64,000 nucleotides of DNA from Alteromonadales bacterium alter-6D02 (GCA_002835545.1 PIZK01000024.1:34099-98098), one strand, 5' to 3'. Positions 49,636 through 58,093 are shown, counted from the stretch's first letter. Notes: a model not told the origin generated them from the letters alone. Numbers and translations: made by a program.

Positions 49636-51252
49636 ATGAAGTCAACCCAAAAAAAGCCAAGTAAAGCCGAATATGACGATGCAATCTCAAAGTGGGAGTC
49701 ATTTGAACCACCTTATTCAAGCTCACACATAAAATCTTGTGTTACTGCCGCGAAAACAATCTTGGCATTCACAGGAAAACCTAACATTTCGAAGTACGAA
49801 ATAACTAACCACCTTCGAATTGTTTTTAACAAAAAAGGTGAGGCGACATTCAGAACGCACTTTGGTAATAAAACAGGCATAAAGACATCAAAATTAGGTG
49901 TTTATCCTGAGTTACAGCCGAGAGTAGCTAGAGACATTGCTACTTCGATGTGGAAGGGAGATGTTTCTCTGAAGACTGTACATCATGCAATAGATTTGTT
50001 TGAGGAAGATAGAAAGCGAAGAAACAAAAATGGAAAGCTTAAAGACAGTACAATAAAAACTTATCTCAGTAGGACTAAGAAGCTTCGCTACTATTTTCGT
50101 GAAAAAGATGTTTTCGCTAATGTAAAAATCATTGATGTTGAGAATGTTCTAGATAACATTATTGCCAGCGAGACAGGTAACTATGCTAATGAACTGTCTG
50201 ATGAGATAAAGCGTTTGTGGAAGTTTGCGGCATCAAAACTGGCCGATGGTAACAATGTTACTTCAAAGATTGCTGTGGACTACGTTTCGTCGAGGGTTAA
50301 TAGAAGTAAAGCGACAAAGCTTTACACCGATCTTGATAGTATCGCACAATTATATTCAAATGTTGCAGCAGCAACTAGCCTTCACCAGGTCAATGCCGTT
50401 AGGTTTATGGTTCTAACAGGTGTTCGTCCTATTAATGTTCATAATTTGCGATGGGATTGGTTGGATTGCGAAACTTATCCGACTAAAATTACGTTTCCTG
50501 ATTATGCAATGAAAGCGAATCGGGAGTTTATTTTGCCTGTAACAGATGAAGTTAGAAAAATTCTAAACCTTCAACGAGACTGGCGTAATAATGTGGGAGT
50601 TAACTGTAACCAGCAACACGTTTTTCTTAAACCTAGGAATTTAAAGGATGCATTTTCTGTTAGATCACTTGATAAGCTGATTAAAGACTTTAGTCCTGTA
50701 GATTGCGTGAGGGGAGCGTTGAATGAACAGAGCATCAAGGGCAGAAATGGAGCTTTTAATACAATGTGTCGTAAATTTGCTAAATCGAATATTAAAGGGC
50801 TTCTTGTCACGAAAGCAAATAAAACACTAGGCGAATCCACTTACATTTCAAAGTTAGTTCTGCATCACGCATGTGGTAAGAGTCAAGATGGGCTAAATGA
50901 TGATATGGCCGAACACTACGACTTTTCTGATGAGCTTTTCAACGTGGAGTTTGATGTGAAGTTAGAAGGTCTAAGGTTGCATGAAGAAAGTATACTTACA
51001 AAGGTTAATGCTTTAACACATAGCCAGCTTCGCCCAACAGGGCTGGGTAAGAAAAAAGAACTACGTGAAAGAGAAAACTCTGCTAAAGATGAGCTACGAC
51101 GGTACATTAGGTCTAGGCTAGGTAAAAGAGGTTACACTTCTTTCATCAATAGTTACATCCTTGATATATCAACACCAGTGAATAAGTTAATTTTGAATGG
51201 TGAAGGGAGGAAGTTGATTCATTCATACTTAAATAACGCACAAGCAGCCTAA
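49636..51252 (+). CDS. Tyrosine recombinase (integrase) of an accessory island
   Basis: 538 residues from ATG 49636 (AGGA at 49621-49624; ATG 49627 is too close to it). The catalytic Arg I is in LTGVRPINVHNLRW. A second Arg is likely in CRKFAKS, where the usual HxxR His appears to be Thr. A His follows in LHHACGKS, and the probable nucleophile Tyr is in MAEHYDFSDE. The N-terminal 200 residues should hold the arm/core DNA-binding domains. No tRNA gene is adjacent. It marks the left end of the island. Confidence 0.82.
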   Translation: MKSTQKKPSKAEYDDAISKWESFEPPYSSSHIKSCVTAAKTILAFTGKPNISKYEITNHLRIVFNKKGEATFRTHFGNKTGIKTSKLGVYPELQPRVARDIATSMWKGDVSLKTVHHAIDLFEEDRKRRNKNGKLKDSTIKTYLSRTKKLRYYFREKDVFANVKIIDVENVLDNIIASETGNYANELSDEIKRLWKFAASKLADGNNVTSKIAVDYVSSRVNRSKATKLYTDLDSIAQLYSNVAAATSLHQVNAVRFMVLTGVRPINVHNLRWDWLDCETYPTKITFPDYAMKANREFILPVTDEVRKILNLQRDWRNNVGVNCNQQHVFLKPRNLKDAFSVRSLDKLIKDFSPVDCVRGALNEQSIKGRNGAFNTMCRKFAKSNIKGLLVTKANKTLGESTYISKLVLHHACGKSQDGLNDDMAEHYDFSDELFNVEFDVKLEGLRLHEESILTKVNALTHSQLRPTGLGKKKELRERENSAKDELRRYIRSRLGKRGYTSFINSYILDISTPVNKLILNGEGRKLIHSYLNNAQAA

Positions 51253-51313
51253 ACAAAGTTTCCCCCTTCGAGGGTAAGCGATTCACTTAAAGTGAATCTG
51301 AAATAATTCATGT

Positions 51314-51350
51314 AAAAGCCTGTCAACTATATGTGTTTGAAGGCTTTTAT
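51314..51350 (+). terminator. Terminator-like hairpin after the integrase
   Basis: AAAAGCCT (51314-51321) and AGGCTTTT with an 18-base loop, plus T-rich flank. A shorter hairpin, GATTCACT-TAA-AGTGAATC, lies at 51280-51298. Confidence 0.6.
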
Positions 51351-51570
51351 CTGGAAAGGTATATTTATGATATTTTATATAAGCTACAGTATCAAAAAGT
51401 AGGTTTTGACTTCGTCTAGCAAGCAGTTGTGAGCAAGTTTCTGACGCTCATTCATGATTATTTTCGTAGTTCGCTTTACATGGTTTTGTTCGGTAGTAAA
51501 AATGAAGTTTTAGTATCATCACTTTATTGACTGTCGGTTATGATAGGTAGAGTAAAACCCGGGGTGAACC

Positions 51571-51780
51571 ACTATAAAGCCACTTTTTATCGGCCGTAAA
51601 AACTGGCTATTTAGCCAAATGGTTAATGAGACAATCGACAGTACTAGCCTTTATAGTATTGTTGGAATAGCCAAAGCCAACGGCCTAATACCTTATGAGT
51701 ATTTTACCCATTGTTTAAATGAACTCTGCCAACCCTCACTAGACATTGACAGTTTGCTACCGTGGAATATTAAACAATAG
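51571..51780 (+). pseudogene. IS66-family transposase C-terminal remnant
   Basis: Reading from 51571 gives about 69 codons with no internal stop, including IGRKNWLFSQMVNET, YSIVGIAKANGLIPYEYF and SLLPWNIKQ before TAG at 51778. These match the C-terminal end of IS66 TnpC transposases. There is no start codon and a stop lies just upstream, so only the tail survives. It shows a past insertion within the island. Confidence 0.8.
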
Positions 51781-51991
51781 CAGCCTTTAGCTAGACACAT
51801 ACTGAAGAGTCGTAACTTATATGCACAATGTTCCGTCTTAAGTACAATTGTGTACTTTATCTTCATTCCATAGGATACACGCCAGCAAAGGATTGCTCCC
51901 ATCACTATGTCGTACTTGTATTCCTATTGCTACCTCAAACTAATTAGCACTTCAAGCCTTTTGTTGTGCAAGAATCTACATAAGGAAAATT

Positions 51992-52441
51992 ATGATTAAA
52001 AGAGTAGGGTCTCTACTGTTTATGACGCTCTTGTCATTTAACAGCCTCGCCGACTGGAAGATTAACAACGGTTCTCTTTGCGGTACTCAGTTGGCCTCAG
52101 ACGAAAACAAAGTAGCGAGAGCTAATGGTGAAATTAAAAACATTTCGTCATCTTCAGTGTATGTATTTTGTCCTGTTGTTAAAGATAAGACTAGTGAGCA
52201 GAAATTAAATCATGTCACGCTTTACACATCATTTTTAGCTACTGCGAAATGCGCAGGTGGTACCTTAGATACGTCTGGTAAAAGCATCCAACATTTTACA
52301 ACTTCGGACGTTCAGCCGGGTAGTAACATCGTTACTAGCATATCAAGAGATACGGACTCTAATGATGACGATTCTTCGTACTACGTCACCTGTCACTTAA
52401 CACCTGGCAGCGCTCTTAATTATTACATGACAGCAGAATAG
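51992..52441 (+). CDS. Exported cysteine protein, first of three tandem paralogues
   Basis: 149 residues. Signal peptide about 1-20 (ending SLA), then a mature domain of about 129 residues with four Cys: in NGSLC, in VFCPVVKD, in ATAKCAG and in YVTCHL. It shares this pattern and a terminal LNYY..E with the next two genes. AAGGA precedes the ATG. No family recognised; the fold is probably a beta-sandwich with two disulfides (inference). Head of a five-gene run of exported proteins. Confidence 0.8.
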   Translation: MIKRVGSLLFMTLLSFNSLADWKINNGSLCGTQLASDENKVARANGEIKNISSSSVYVFCPVVKDKTSEQKLNHVTLYTSFLATAKCAGGTLDTSGKSIQHFTTSDVQPGSNIVTSISRDTDSNDDDSSYYVTCHLTPGSALNYYMTAE

Positions 52442-52451
52442 GTTAACCTTT

Positions 52452-52907
52452 ATGAAAAAATTACTATTAGCATTATTAGTGTCAGTTGGTGCCTCTTCTC
52501 ATGTGAATGCTTTAGATTATAAAATATTCAACGGTTCTATGTGTAAAGCAATCAGTGGCTCAGACTCAGTCCATCTAAACCGAGCTTATTCGCAATTGAC
52601 GAATATCAGTTCGACCAAATCTGTCGACGTCATTTGTCCGATTGTAAAGGACGTTGATTCGCAAGACTCTGTAGATTATGCACGCATTGTTGTTAGGACT
52701 CCAAACGGGAATACTACATGTACAACAGTTGCTGCTAAGCAAGTTGGCACAAACTACCCGAGTAATCCAACGGTAATTGGGCAAAACTCTAGTATCCAAG
52801 AGAGAGTATTGTTCAACGTTGATGCTACCACGCCGGTTAGTGCTTACAGTATTAAATGCGCATTGGCACCAAAAGCCGAAATTCTAAATTATAAGTTTGG
52901 GGAATAG
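52452..52907 (+). CDS. Exported cysteine protein, second paralogue
   Basis: 151 residues. Signal peptide about 1-20 (ending VNA). The mature part has NGSMC, NISSTKSVDVICPIVKD, TTCTT and YSIKCAL, ending ILNYKFGE. Ten bases after the first paralogue. Sequence identity to it is low outside the Cys blocks, so the duplication is old. Role unknown; probably periplasmic or secreted. Confidence 0.8.
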   Translation: MKKLLLALLVSVGASSHVNALDYKIFNGSMCKAISGSDSVHLNRAYSQLTNISSTKSVDVICPIVKDVDSQDSVDYARIVVRTPNGNTTCTTVAAKQVGTNYPSNPTVIGQNSSIQERVLFNVDATTPVSAYSIKCALAPKAEILNYKFGE

Positions 52908-52908
52908 T

Positions 52909-53352
52909 ATGAAAAAGGTAATAACTCTTGTTCTTCTAATGACATCAAGTAGTTTAATGGCAGAAGATGGGAAGATTTTCCCCGCTTCGATGTGTGATGC
53001 GGTTAATTATTCTGACAGGGTGAATTTAGACCGCACTGACGGACGTCTAAAGAATACTGGTTCCTCATCCATTGATATTCTTTGTCCAATTGTCAAGGAT
53101 GATACGAGCCAGCAGTCAATTAACGACTTATGGGTCATTGGAAATTATAATAACAATGGTACGTGTCGAGGTATGACGGAAGACCCATATGGGAATGTTG
53201 TTGCAGGAGCTAATAAAATGATTTTCTCTGGTACTAATTTTTATACTAGCATTGAGAAGGATCTAGACTCTAATCATGACAAGGCTATGTATTATATGGC
53301 GTGTAGTTTGCCTAAAAATAGTACTCTAAGTTTCTACCATTTTGTGGAGTAG
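52909..53352 (+). CDS. Exported cysteine protein, third paralogue
   Basis: 147 residues from ATG 52909, one base after the previous stop codon. Signal peptide about 1-18 (ending LMA). The mature part has PASMC, NTGSSSIDILCPIVKDDTSQQS, NGTCRG and YYMACSL, ending LSFYHFVE. Most like the second paralogue around the CPIVKD block. The tight spacing shows co-transcription. Function unknown. Confidence 0.8.
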   Translation: MKKVITLVLLMTSSSLMAEDGKIFPASMCDAVNYSDRVNLDRTDGRLKNTGSSSIDILCPIVKDDTSQQSINDLWVIGNYNNNGTCRGMTEDPYGNVVAGANKMIFSGTNFYTSIEKDLDSNHDKAMYYMACSLPKNSTLSFYHFVE

Positions 53353-53360
53353 TATGAAGA

Positions 53361-53381
53361 ACGGCAACCCATGGTTGCCGT
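53361..53381 (+). terminator. Strong hairpin between third paralogue and the anchored protein
   Basis: ACGGCAACC (53361-53369), loop CAT, GGTTGCCGT (53373-53381). No long U-tract (TGTTC), so it is more likely a partial terminator or mRNA-stability element, letting some transcript continue. Confidence 0.55.
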
Positions 53382-53397
53382 TGTTCTGGTAACTGTT

Positions 53398-53949
53398 ATG
53401 AAAAAAATACTCTACTTACCTATGCTCGCCTTTGCTTTTGTTGTTATTTATTATTCATTAAAGGAAGAAGAGGTTGAAGTTGTGCTTACAGATCCTAGTA
53501 ACCCATCTTTGTCTAGTCGCGAACTTAAGGTTGATGGGGAGCAGTATTTAGCGTCGCCCAACAGATCTCTTTTTCCTCATCATAAGCAATTAAATGATAG
53601 TGTTAAACCCGAAATTGATGCATCTGATGAGTCAGCAAGCGATAGAAAAGTTGATCTTGATAGGTACATCCAAACAACGACTGAAATTGTTAATACTGCT
53701 CTTAAGAATGAAGGAACATATGATATAGATAATGATCTGTATAATCTTTTTGATGGACTAGAGTTCTCTAATATCGAATCAACATGTTTCGATGATAAGT
53801 GTAACGTTAAGCTAGAAGGGCTTTCTTCGGGTGATTTGCATCAAGTGGTTAGTAAGCTAACGTATCATTCCCCATGGGCAAAGTTGGCTTTGTCTGTATA
53901 TCAACATGATAATTCGGCTGAAATAGATCTAATTATCAAAGAACATTAA
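53398..53949 (+). CDS. Membrane-anchored protein of unknown function
   Basis: 183 residues from ATG 53398 (the nine codons upstream lie in the hairpin). One N-terminal transmembrane helix (about 2-19) followed by an acidic stalk (EEEVEVVLTDP...) and a soluble domain of about 110 residues with a CFDDKC pair near residue 130. The topology suggests N-in, C-out in the periplasm. It follows the three exported paralogues, so it may anchor or process them. No family recognised. Confidence 0.72.
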   Translation: MKKILYLPMLAFAFVVIYYSLKEEEVEVVLTDPSNPSLSSRELKVDGEQYLASPNRSLFPHHKQLNDSVKPEIDASDESASDRKVDLDRYIQTTTEIVNTALKNEGTYDIDNDLYNLFDGLEFSNIESTCFDDKCNVKLEGLSSGDLHQVVSKLTYHSPWAKLALSVYQHDNSAEIDLIIKEH

Positions 53950-53969
53950 ACTTAACTCTTAGGAGATTT

Positions 53970-54419
53970 ATGAAATATTTACTAATATGCCTTGTACTAA
54001 TACTGCAAGGGTGTGGCAGTTCTGAGCCCGAACCTACTTTAATAGTGAACAATGTTAATAACGCTAAAACATTAGAGGAGGTAAACTTGTCTCCAGGTAG
54101 CGGGGTGCTTGATATTAAGTGGAAGGGTATCAGCTCGGATGTTGATTTGTATTTAGTGACGAAAGAAAAGCAAACATTTGTTCATGAGGATGAAATTGGA
54201 GCGATAAAGCTCGGCTCAATCTCTAGAGGGGTTAATAAGCTCACTTGTGAGGTCGACGCAAGTTATGTAGAGGTAATGTGTTCACTGCCTGATGGTAAAA
54301 ATTATATAGATATGACTGAGTTGGTTCATGAGATCCCTCAAGAGTTGGTTCTTTACATTAGATATACAACTAGTGATGGTTCGATAAATTCCACAGGCGT
54401 TATAGTCTTTCTTAATTAG
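53970..54419 (+). CDS. Lipoprotein of unknown function
   Basis: 149 residues. The lipoprotein signal MKYLLICLVLILQGC gives the lipid Cys at residue 15. The mature part (SSEPEPTLIVNNVNN...) is beta-rich with two further Cys (LTCEVD and VMCSLP) likely paired. AGGAG precedes the ATG. Last gene of the exported-protein run, with a strong hairpin 15 bases after its stop. No family recognised. Confidence 0.78.
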   Translation: MKYLLICLVLILQGCGSSEPEPTLIVNNVNNAKTLEEVNLSPGSGVLDIKWKGISSDVDLYLVTKEKQTFVHEDEIGAIKLGSISRGVNKLTCEVDASYVEVMCSLPDGKNYIDMTELVHEIPQELVLYIRYTTSDGSINSTGVIVFLN

Positions 54420-54433
54420 GAATAAATCACGTT

Positions 54434-54473
54434 AACTTTATGCTCGCGAATCTTAGATTCGGAGCATAAAGTT
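54434..54473 (+). terminator. Strong terminator after the exported-protein cluster
   Basis: AACTTTATGCTC (54434-54445), one unpaired G, CGAATC, loop TTA, GATTCGGAGCATAAAGTT. Eighteen paired bases in total, then CAATTTA. Confidence 0.8.
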
Positions 54474-54677
54474 CAATTTATATTGAGATGTTTGACTCGC
54501 AAGCATCAGTTTAACTTGATTGCTATGGCTTCTTTGACTACAAAGTCTATTCTGCTGTTTTTTAATATACTTAGGTGTGTGCTACCGCCATCTCTTCTGC
54601 TATTGGTACATGTGCGACTGTTAAATTTGATTGAGTCCTATAATAAGTTGAAACTGACCGTTCAAGCTAAGGTCTAT

Positions 54678-55097
54678 TCAAATAAGTTCTTTTCTTTTGC
54701 AATAAAGCAGATCTTCTATAACTACACAACTTTCGTTTAACCATTTAGTTACTTGCTGTCTCTTTAAGCCCTGAGCGATGGCAAACTCAGTTTGAGAGTC
54801 ATTATATTTATCAAAAATAAATTCCTCTAAAGATACAGCAATCAAAGGAGTATCGGTTATTGCTTCATGCTGCAATTCTCGAATCCAATCAATCATGTCA
54901 AAGTCATAAAAGTCAGATGTATCATACACTTCTTTTACATCAGCAAGGAAAATATCCGCAATATCATCCTCAAATATGCATGCCTCTATATCTTCTCTGT
55001 AGGCTTGTCCTCTAGTATGAATCAAGAATGATGACCTCACTCTATCTTCCCAACTATCTTGCAAGGCTTCTAACCTCAGTGCCGTTAATTTAATCAT
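54678..55097 (-). CDS. Probable Cro-like DNA-binding regulator
   Basis: 139 residues, acidic, with AAGGAGAGG just before the ATG on the minus strand. The C-terminal part FAIAQGLKRQQVTKWLNES (about 106-124) fits a Cro-type helix-turn-helix; the N-terminal 100 residues are helical and unrecognised. Next to an excisionase-like gene on the same strand. Probably a regulator of the element; moderately sure. Confidence 0.65.
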   Translation of the reverse strand: MIKLTALRLEALQDSWEDRVRSSFLIHTRGQAYREDIEACIFEDDIADIFLADVKEVYDTSDFYDFDMIDWIRELQHEAITDTPLIAVSLEEFIFDKYNDSQTEFAIAQGLKRQQVTKWLNESCVVIEDLLYCKRKELI

Positions 55098-55150
55098 AAT
55101 TTACCTCTCCTTTCGCCCCTTGAGTAAATGGCTTGCTCCTAGGGAAACGT

Positions 55151-55336
55151 TTAAATAGACTTACACTTCTCGATAAAGTTGAAAACCGACTGTTTACAAA
55201 AGAGAAGCTTTTTATGTGAGATTCTATAAGTCGTCAGTGCTTTACGATGTCTATGTTCATTGACATAAACCCATAATGTTTTTCGGCTGACCTTTAGAAT
55301 TTCACAAGCTTCATCAGCAGTTATGAATTTTTGCAT
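55151..55336 (-). CDS. Excisionase-like helix-turn-helix protein
   Basis: 61 residues from the ATG at 55336. FITADEACEILKVSRKTLWVYVN (about 4-26) is the wing/helix pattern of the MerR-like HTH_17 excisionase family; the rest is basic. Such proteins direct excision with a tyrosine recombinase; the integrase at 49636 is a natural partner. The gene lies upstream of the Cro-like gene. Confidence 0.75.
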   Translation of the reverse strand: MQKFITADEACEILKVSRKTLWVYVNEHRHRKALTTYRISHKKLLFCKQSVFNFIEKCKSI

Positions 55337-55351
55337 ATTGTCTCTAATCAA

Positions 55352-55698
55352 TGAGTTCTACACACGACTCTATAAGCATAATCACTCTCGCGTGTTAGTA
55401 AAATAACTCTGAATATCTCATCATCTGAGATGATTCAAGCTATTTTAATTTATAAGGGATTTTTCAGTTGAACCTATCTGGGTGCAACAGACAGAGAAAT
55501 ATTAGCAGGTAAAAATTTATATAGTCACGTAGTTTTAGGCGGTGATCGCCTGCTTTGTCGCAATTAGTTCTTTTACATAACACCGGCGTTTAAAAAATAA
55601 CCATTCTTGAATGCTTTGGATAATGTTTAGCAAATAGAGCTTAGTTTCCTCCCATCGTTTCTATGTAATTTTGAGTCCATAAAAACAGGAAGAACACT
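55352..55698. other. Gene-free regulatory gap between divergent genes
   Basis: Between the excisionase-like gene (minus) and the gene at 55699 (plus). It contains the dyad TCATCT-G-AGATGA near 55420 and a hairpin AGGCG-GTGAT-CGCCT near 55540. Probably holds the divergent promoters; no coding frame. Confidence 0.55.
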
Positions 55699-56040
55699 AT
55701 GCAAGTAAAAACTTATTCGTTAAAAACAGAGCAAATGATTCAGCTGCTAGAAGCGTTAACTATTTCTTTATATAACAATGAAGATAAAATCGATTCATTA
55801 GCGGTGGGAGAGTTCGGTCGTTACGACGACTTTGTTTATGCTGAAATTATTCAACATGACCTTGCTTACTTATTGCCACAGCAACGAGAAGCAATAATGA
55901 AAGTTGTCAGGGAGTTGGTTTCAGCGACGGCCCAAGCTTATTCATCATTATTTGATGAGTATATAGAAAGCCTTGAAGAGTTGTCATTGCAGGGCTGTTC
56001 CGGCGCGAAAAGCGAAACAGTCACCTTTCTAGTGACTTAA
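55699..56040 (+). CDS. Small unrecognised protein of the accessory island
   Basis: 113 residues, acidic and helical. Landmarks: LKTEQMIQLLEALTISLYNNED and LLPQQREAIMKVVREL. No signal peptide or membrane helix. CAGGAAG precedes the ATG. Followed by a strong terminator. No family recognised. Confidence 0.7.
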   Translation: MQVKTYSLKTEQMIQLLEALTISLYNNEDKIDSLAVGEFGRYDDFVYAEIIQHDLAYLLPQQREAIMKVVRELVSATAQAYSSLFDEYIESLEELSLQGCSGAKSETVTFLVT

Positions 56041-56053
56041 TCGCGCAATATTT

Positions 56054-56083
56054 GGTGAGCCTTAGGCTCACCATTTTTTATTT
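56054..56083 (+). terminator. Terminator after the gene at 55699
   Basis: GGTGAGCC (56054-56061), loop TTA, GGCTCACC (56065-56072), then ATTTTTTATTTT. Confidence 0.92.
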
Positions 56084-56233
56084 TAAAAACTACGTTTGAT
56101 AATACAAAAATAATCCCTCCTTTATTAGTCAATAATGAAACCGCCATATGTACTAAATTATTGCTTCTTAACTGCAATAATTTACACACCTTGTACTTAA
56201 GTAGTTAAAAATAATTAACTACAAGGAAGTTTT

Positions 56234-56545
56234 ATGAAACAGTATGTATCTGCACTTGATTTAATCGAATTATCAAATGACGTTGGTAATGCCATAGTGC
56301 ATAGCGAGCACGCTATTAATTCGCTGCAATTAAATACTAACAATTATAATTTTGAAAAAGTTTGGCAAGAGCTCCTAGATATTCAATTCTGGGGTTATGA
56401 TGTTACATATCAGCAAGCAGCTAAAGCTGTGTGCGAGCAATTAATTCAATCTGCTTGTTTGGTCAATGAACAACAGCTAATGATTGATGATGAGTTTATA
56501 GATGAGTGCCTCGATGACATTGAGCAATTAAAATTTGATTTTTAG
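56234..56545 (+). CDS. Small unrecognised acidic protein
   Basis: 103 residues, acidic, mostly helical, cytosolic by composition, ending LDDIEQLKFDF. AAGGAAG precedes the ATG. It resembles the gene at 55699 in size and character but not visibly in sequence. Followed by another unrecognised gene 70 bases on. Confidence 0.68.
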   Translation: MKQYVSALDLIELSNDVGNAIVHSEHAINSLQLNTNNYNFEKVWQELLDIQFWGYDVTYQQAAKAVCEQLIQSACLVNEQQLMIDDEFIDECLDDIEQLKFDF

Positions 56546-56578
56546 GCCAATGCGTCATAATTTCCCTCTTGTGTTTCT

Positions 56579-56600
56579 ACTTAGTTTTGAAGACAAACTA
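56579..56600 (+). repeat. Leader hairpin before the gene at 56616
   Basis: CTTAGTTT and AAACTAAG flank a short loop, just before AGCAGGA and the GTG start. It may mask or expose the start region; no U-tract. Confidence 0.4.
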
Positions 56601-56615
56601 AGCAGGAACATTAAT

Positions 56616-57017
56616 GTGACACACACAAAAACAACATTCATTCGTAAATATAAAAGAGCTAGTAAAAGTATCTGGGATAATGACGATTCAACTATATTGT
56701 TACTTGCTGATATCAAGGGCAATGATGATGGAGAAAGAGCATTTAACTTTACTCGTTATATCTACTTGCATCGTGATAACGTCGGTAACGTTTTAGGAAT
56801 TAGCATTTCGAAAGCGATGTTAGATGAACACCCTGATTTCTCAGGTCGTTATCTAGAAGGTGTCGAGATGTTTGCGATGTTATTGCTTTATATCGATGAC
56901 ATTACAGAGTTTTGTACTTTATTTGCAGATGAATTTGAGCGTATCTTTTTACTTGAACCAAGGGACTATTTTGAAGCAGCAGAATTGCGTTGGTTTAGTA
57001 TTTTAGGAGATGCATAA
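56616..57017 (+). CDS. Small unrecognised protein, third of the run
   Basis: 133 residues if read from GTG 56616, which lies eight bases after AGCAGGA. The frame extends upstream to ATG 56535/56550, but the upstream part overlaps the previous gene and a hairpin. Core: TTFIRKYKRASKSIWDNDD, FNFTRYIYLHRD and YLEGVEMFAMLLLYIDDI. No family recognised; no signal peptide. Terminator follows. Confidence 0.62.
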   Translation: MTHTKTTFIRKYKRASKSIWDNDDSTILLLADIKGNDDGERAFNFTRYIYLHRDNVGNVLGISISKAMLDEHPDFSGRYLEGVEMFAMLLLYIDDITEFCTLFADEFERIFLLEPRDYFEAAELRWFSILGDA

Positions 57018-57022
57018 TGATT

Positions 57023-57045
57023 AGCGAGCCGCTGGCTCGCTTTTT
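57023..57045 (+). terminator. Terminator after the gene at 56616
   Basis: AGCGAGCC (57023-57030), loop GCT, GGCTCGCT (57034-57041), then TTTT. Confidence 0.9.
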
Positions 57046-57166
57046 CTGTCTTTGAGTGTGTGTTGTTTGTTGATGTTAGATAGAAAGGGAGGGCAATTGC
57101 TCCTCCCTGGAGTAATACGTACTTCTAACGTATTTATTACTTTATATTAAGGTGTAGAAAAGCAGC

Positions 57167-58039
57167 TTAACTTTTTGCAACCTCTTCTAATCGAATTGCG
57201 GCCTCACTTAGTAAGGCTCCATCATCATAGTCAGTAGTACCATTTCCTTTCACTGATACTTCATAGTCAACTTTGTATTCCACTTTTGATTGACCTCGGT
57301 AGAGATAAACTTGAACCATGGTGTTAACTGCTTGGCTGTCTTTATAAAGTTTAAAGTAGCTTGATGAAATAGCTCCGTTTGTTTCGTTAGAAAAGTTAAT
57401 GCTACTGTACGTTCTAACAAAGTTGGTTTTCACTGATTCAGGGTCAAAGTCGACATTAAACTCTCCCTTTTTGCGGACAATATCTGTGATAACAGGAACG
57501 CCTTTCACCATGATGTTGGTTAAATGATGTTGCAGTCTATCGTCAGTTACTAATGCTGGTATTTCCATAAATACAGGGTTGCGAACTGTTTTAACGACAG
57601 CTGATGTAGCCGAAAGTAGTTTTACAGTAATCGCACTATCTGTTTCAGTGATGGTATATGGAAAGCTTACATTAATGACTGAGCGGTAATCACTGTTGCC
57701 CGATACAAGCTGACCACTGTAATAAGTGAGCTGAAACGCATCATTTATAGGGTGAACCGAGGTACCCCAGTACTCTTTGATAGATTGAGAAATGTAATTG
57801 GTGCATTTTTCACCGCGACAATTATTAAACCCAGATAAAGACCGGATATGGTCAGCAACAGCACGTTTAACAGATGATGTTGTGGTGACGTTACTACCAA
57901 CCCCTTTTAACTTTTTGAACTCGAATGTTCTTTCTTTGATGTTATTTTGTAATGAGATAGTTCTAGGCTCGATAGATGTTTTACAACCGACACTAGCAAG
58001 TAAAGCGACAGCTAAAGTTGTAATCCTGATAAAATTCAT
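57167..58039 (-). CDS. Lipoprotein of unknown function
   Basis: 290 residues on the minus strand. The lipoprotein signal MNFIRITTLAVALLASVGC gives the lipid Cys at residue 19. The mature part is beta-rich; a short CRGEKC pair (about 74-79) could be a disulfide loop. It is divergent from an XRE regulator gene (54 bases between them). The shared gap contains TTCGAA repeats, so the regulator probably controls it. No family recognised. Confidence 0.75.
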   Translation of the reverse strand: MNFIRITTLAVALLASVGCKTSIEPRTISLQNNIKERTFEFKKLKGVGSNVTTTSSVKRAVADHIRSLSGFNNCRGEKCTNYISQSIKEYWGTSVHPINDAFQLTYYSGQLVSGNSDYRSVINVSFPYTITETDSAITVKLLSATSAVVKTVRNPVFMEIPALVTDDRLQHHLTNIMVKGVPVITDIVRKKGEFNVDFDPESVKTNFVRTYSSINFSNETNGAISSSYFKLYKDSQAVNTMVQVYLYRGQSKVEYKVDYEVSVKGNGTTDYDDGALLSEAAIRLEEVAKS

Positions 58040-58060
58040 TGTGTTTCCTTATATAAATAA

Positions 58061-58087
58061 ATTCGAACTTATTATCGAATTTCGAAC
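58061..58087. promoter_or_regulatory. TTCGAA operator cluster between lipoprotein and XRE genes
   Basis: ATTCGA (58061-58066), eight bases, TCGAAT (58075-58080), then TTCGAA (58081-58086). The site is an imperfect palindrome with a second copy overlapping. It is likely the binding site of the XRE protein encoded from 58094. Confidence 0.5.
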
Positions 58088-58093
58088 ATATTA

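Larger units (their letters stand above)
51253..51991. other. Gap between the integrase and the exported-protein cluster
   Basis: No intact gene. It holds the hairpins at 51280-51298 and 51314-51350, an IS66 transposase tail (51571-51780) and a further hairpin AAGTACA-ATTG-TGTACTT at 51840-51857. The first ~220 bases after the integrase hairpins resemble nothing I can name. Confidence 0.7.

Noticed and set aside
51693..51905. 70-codon minus-strand open frame
   Set aside because: It is the antisense of the IS66 remnant and has no features of its own.
54483..54740. 85-codon open frame on the plus strand
   Set aside because: TTG start, no ribosome-binding site, overlaps the convergent Cro-like gene which has a strong Shine-Dalgarno sequence; the translation resembles no protein.
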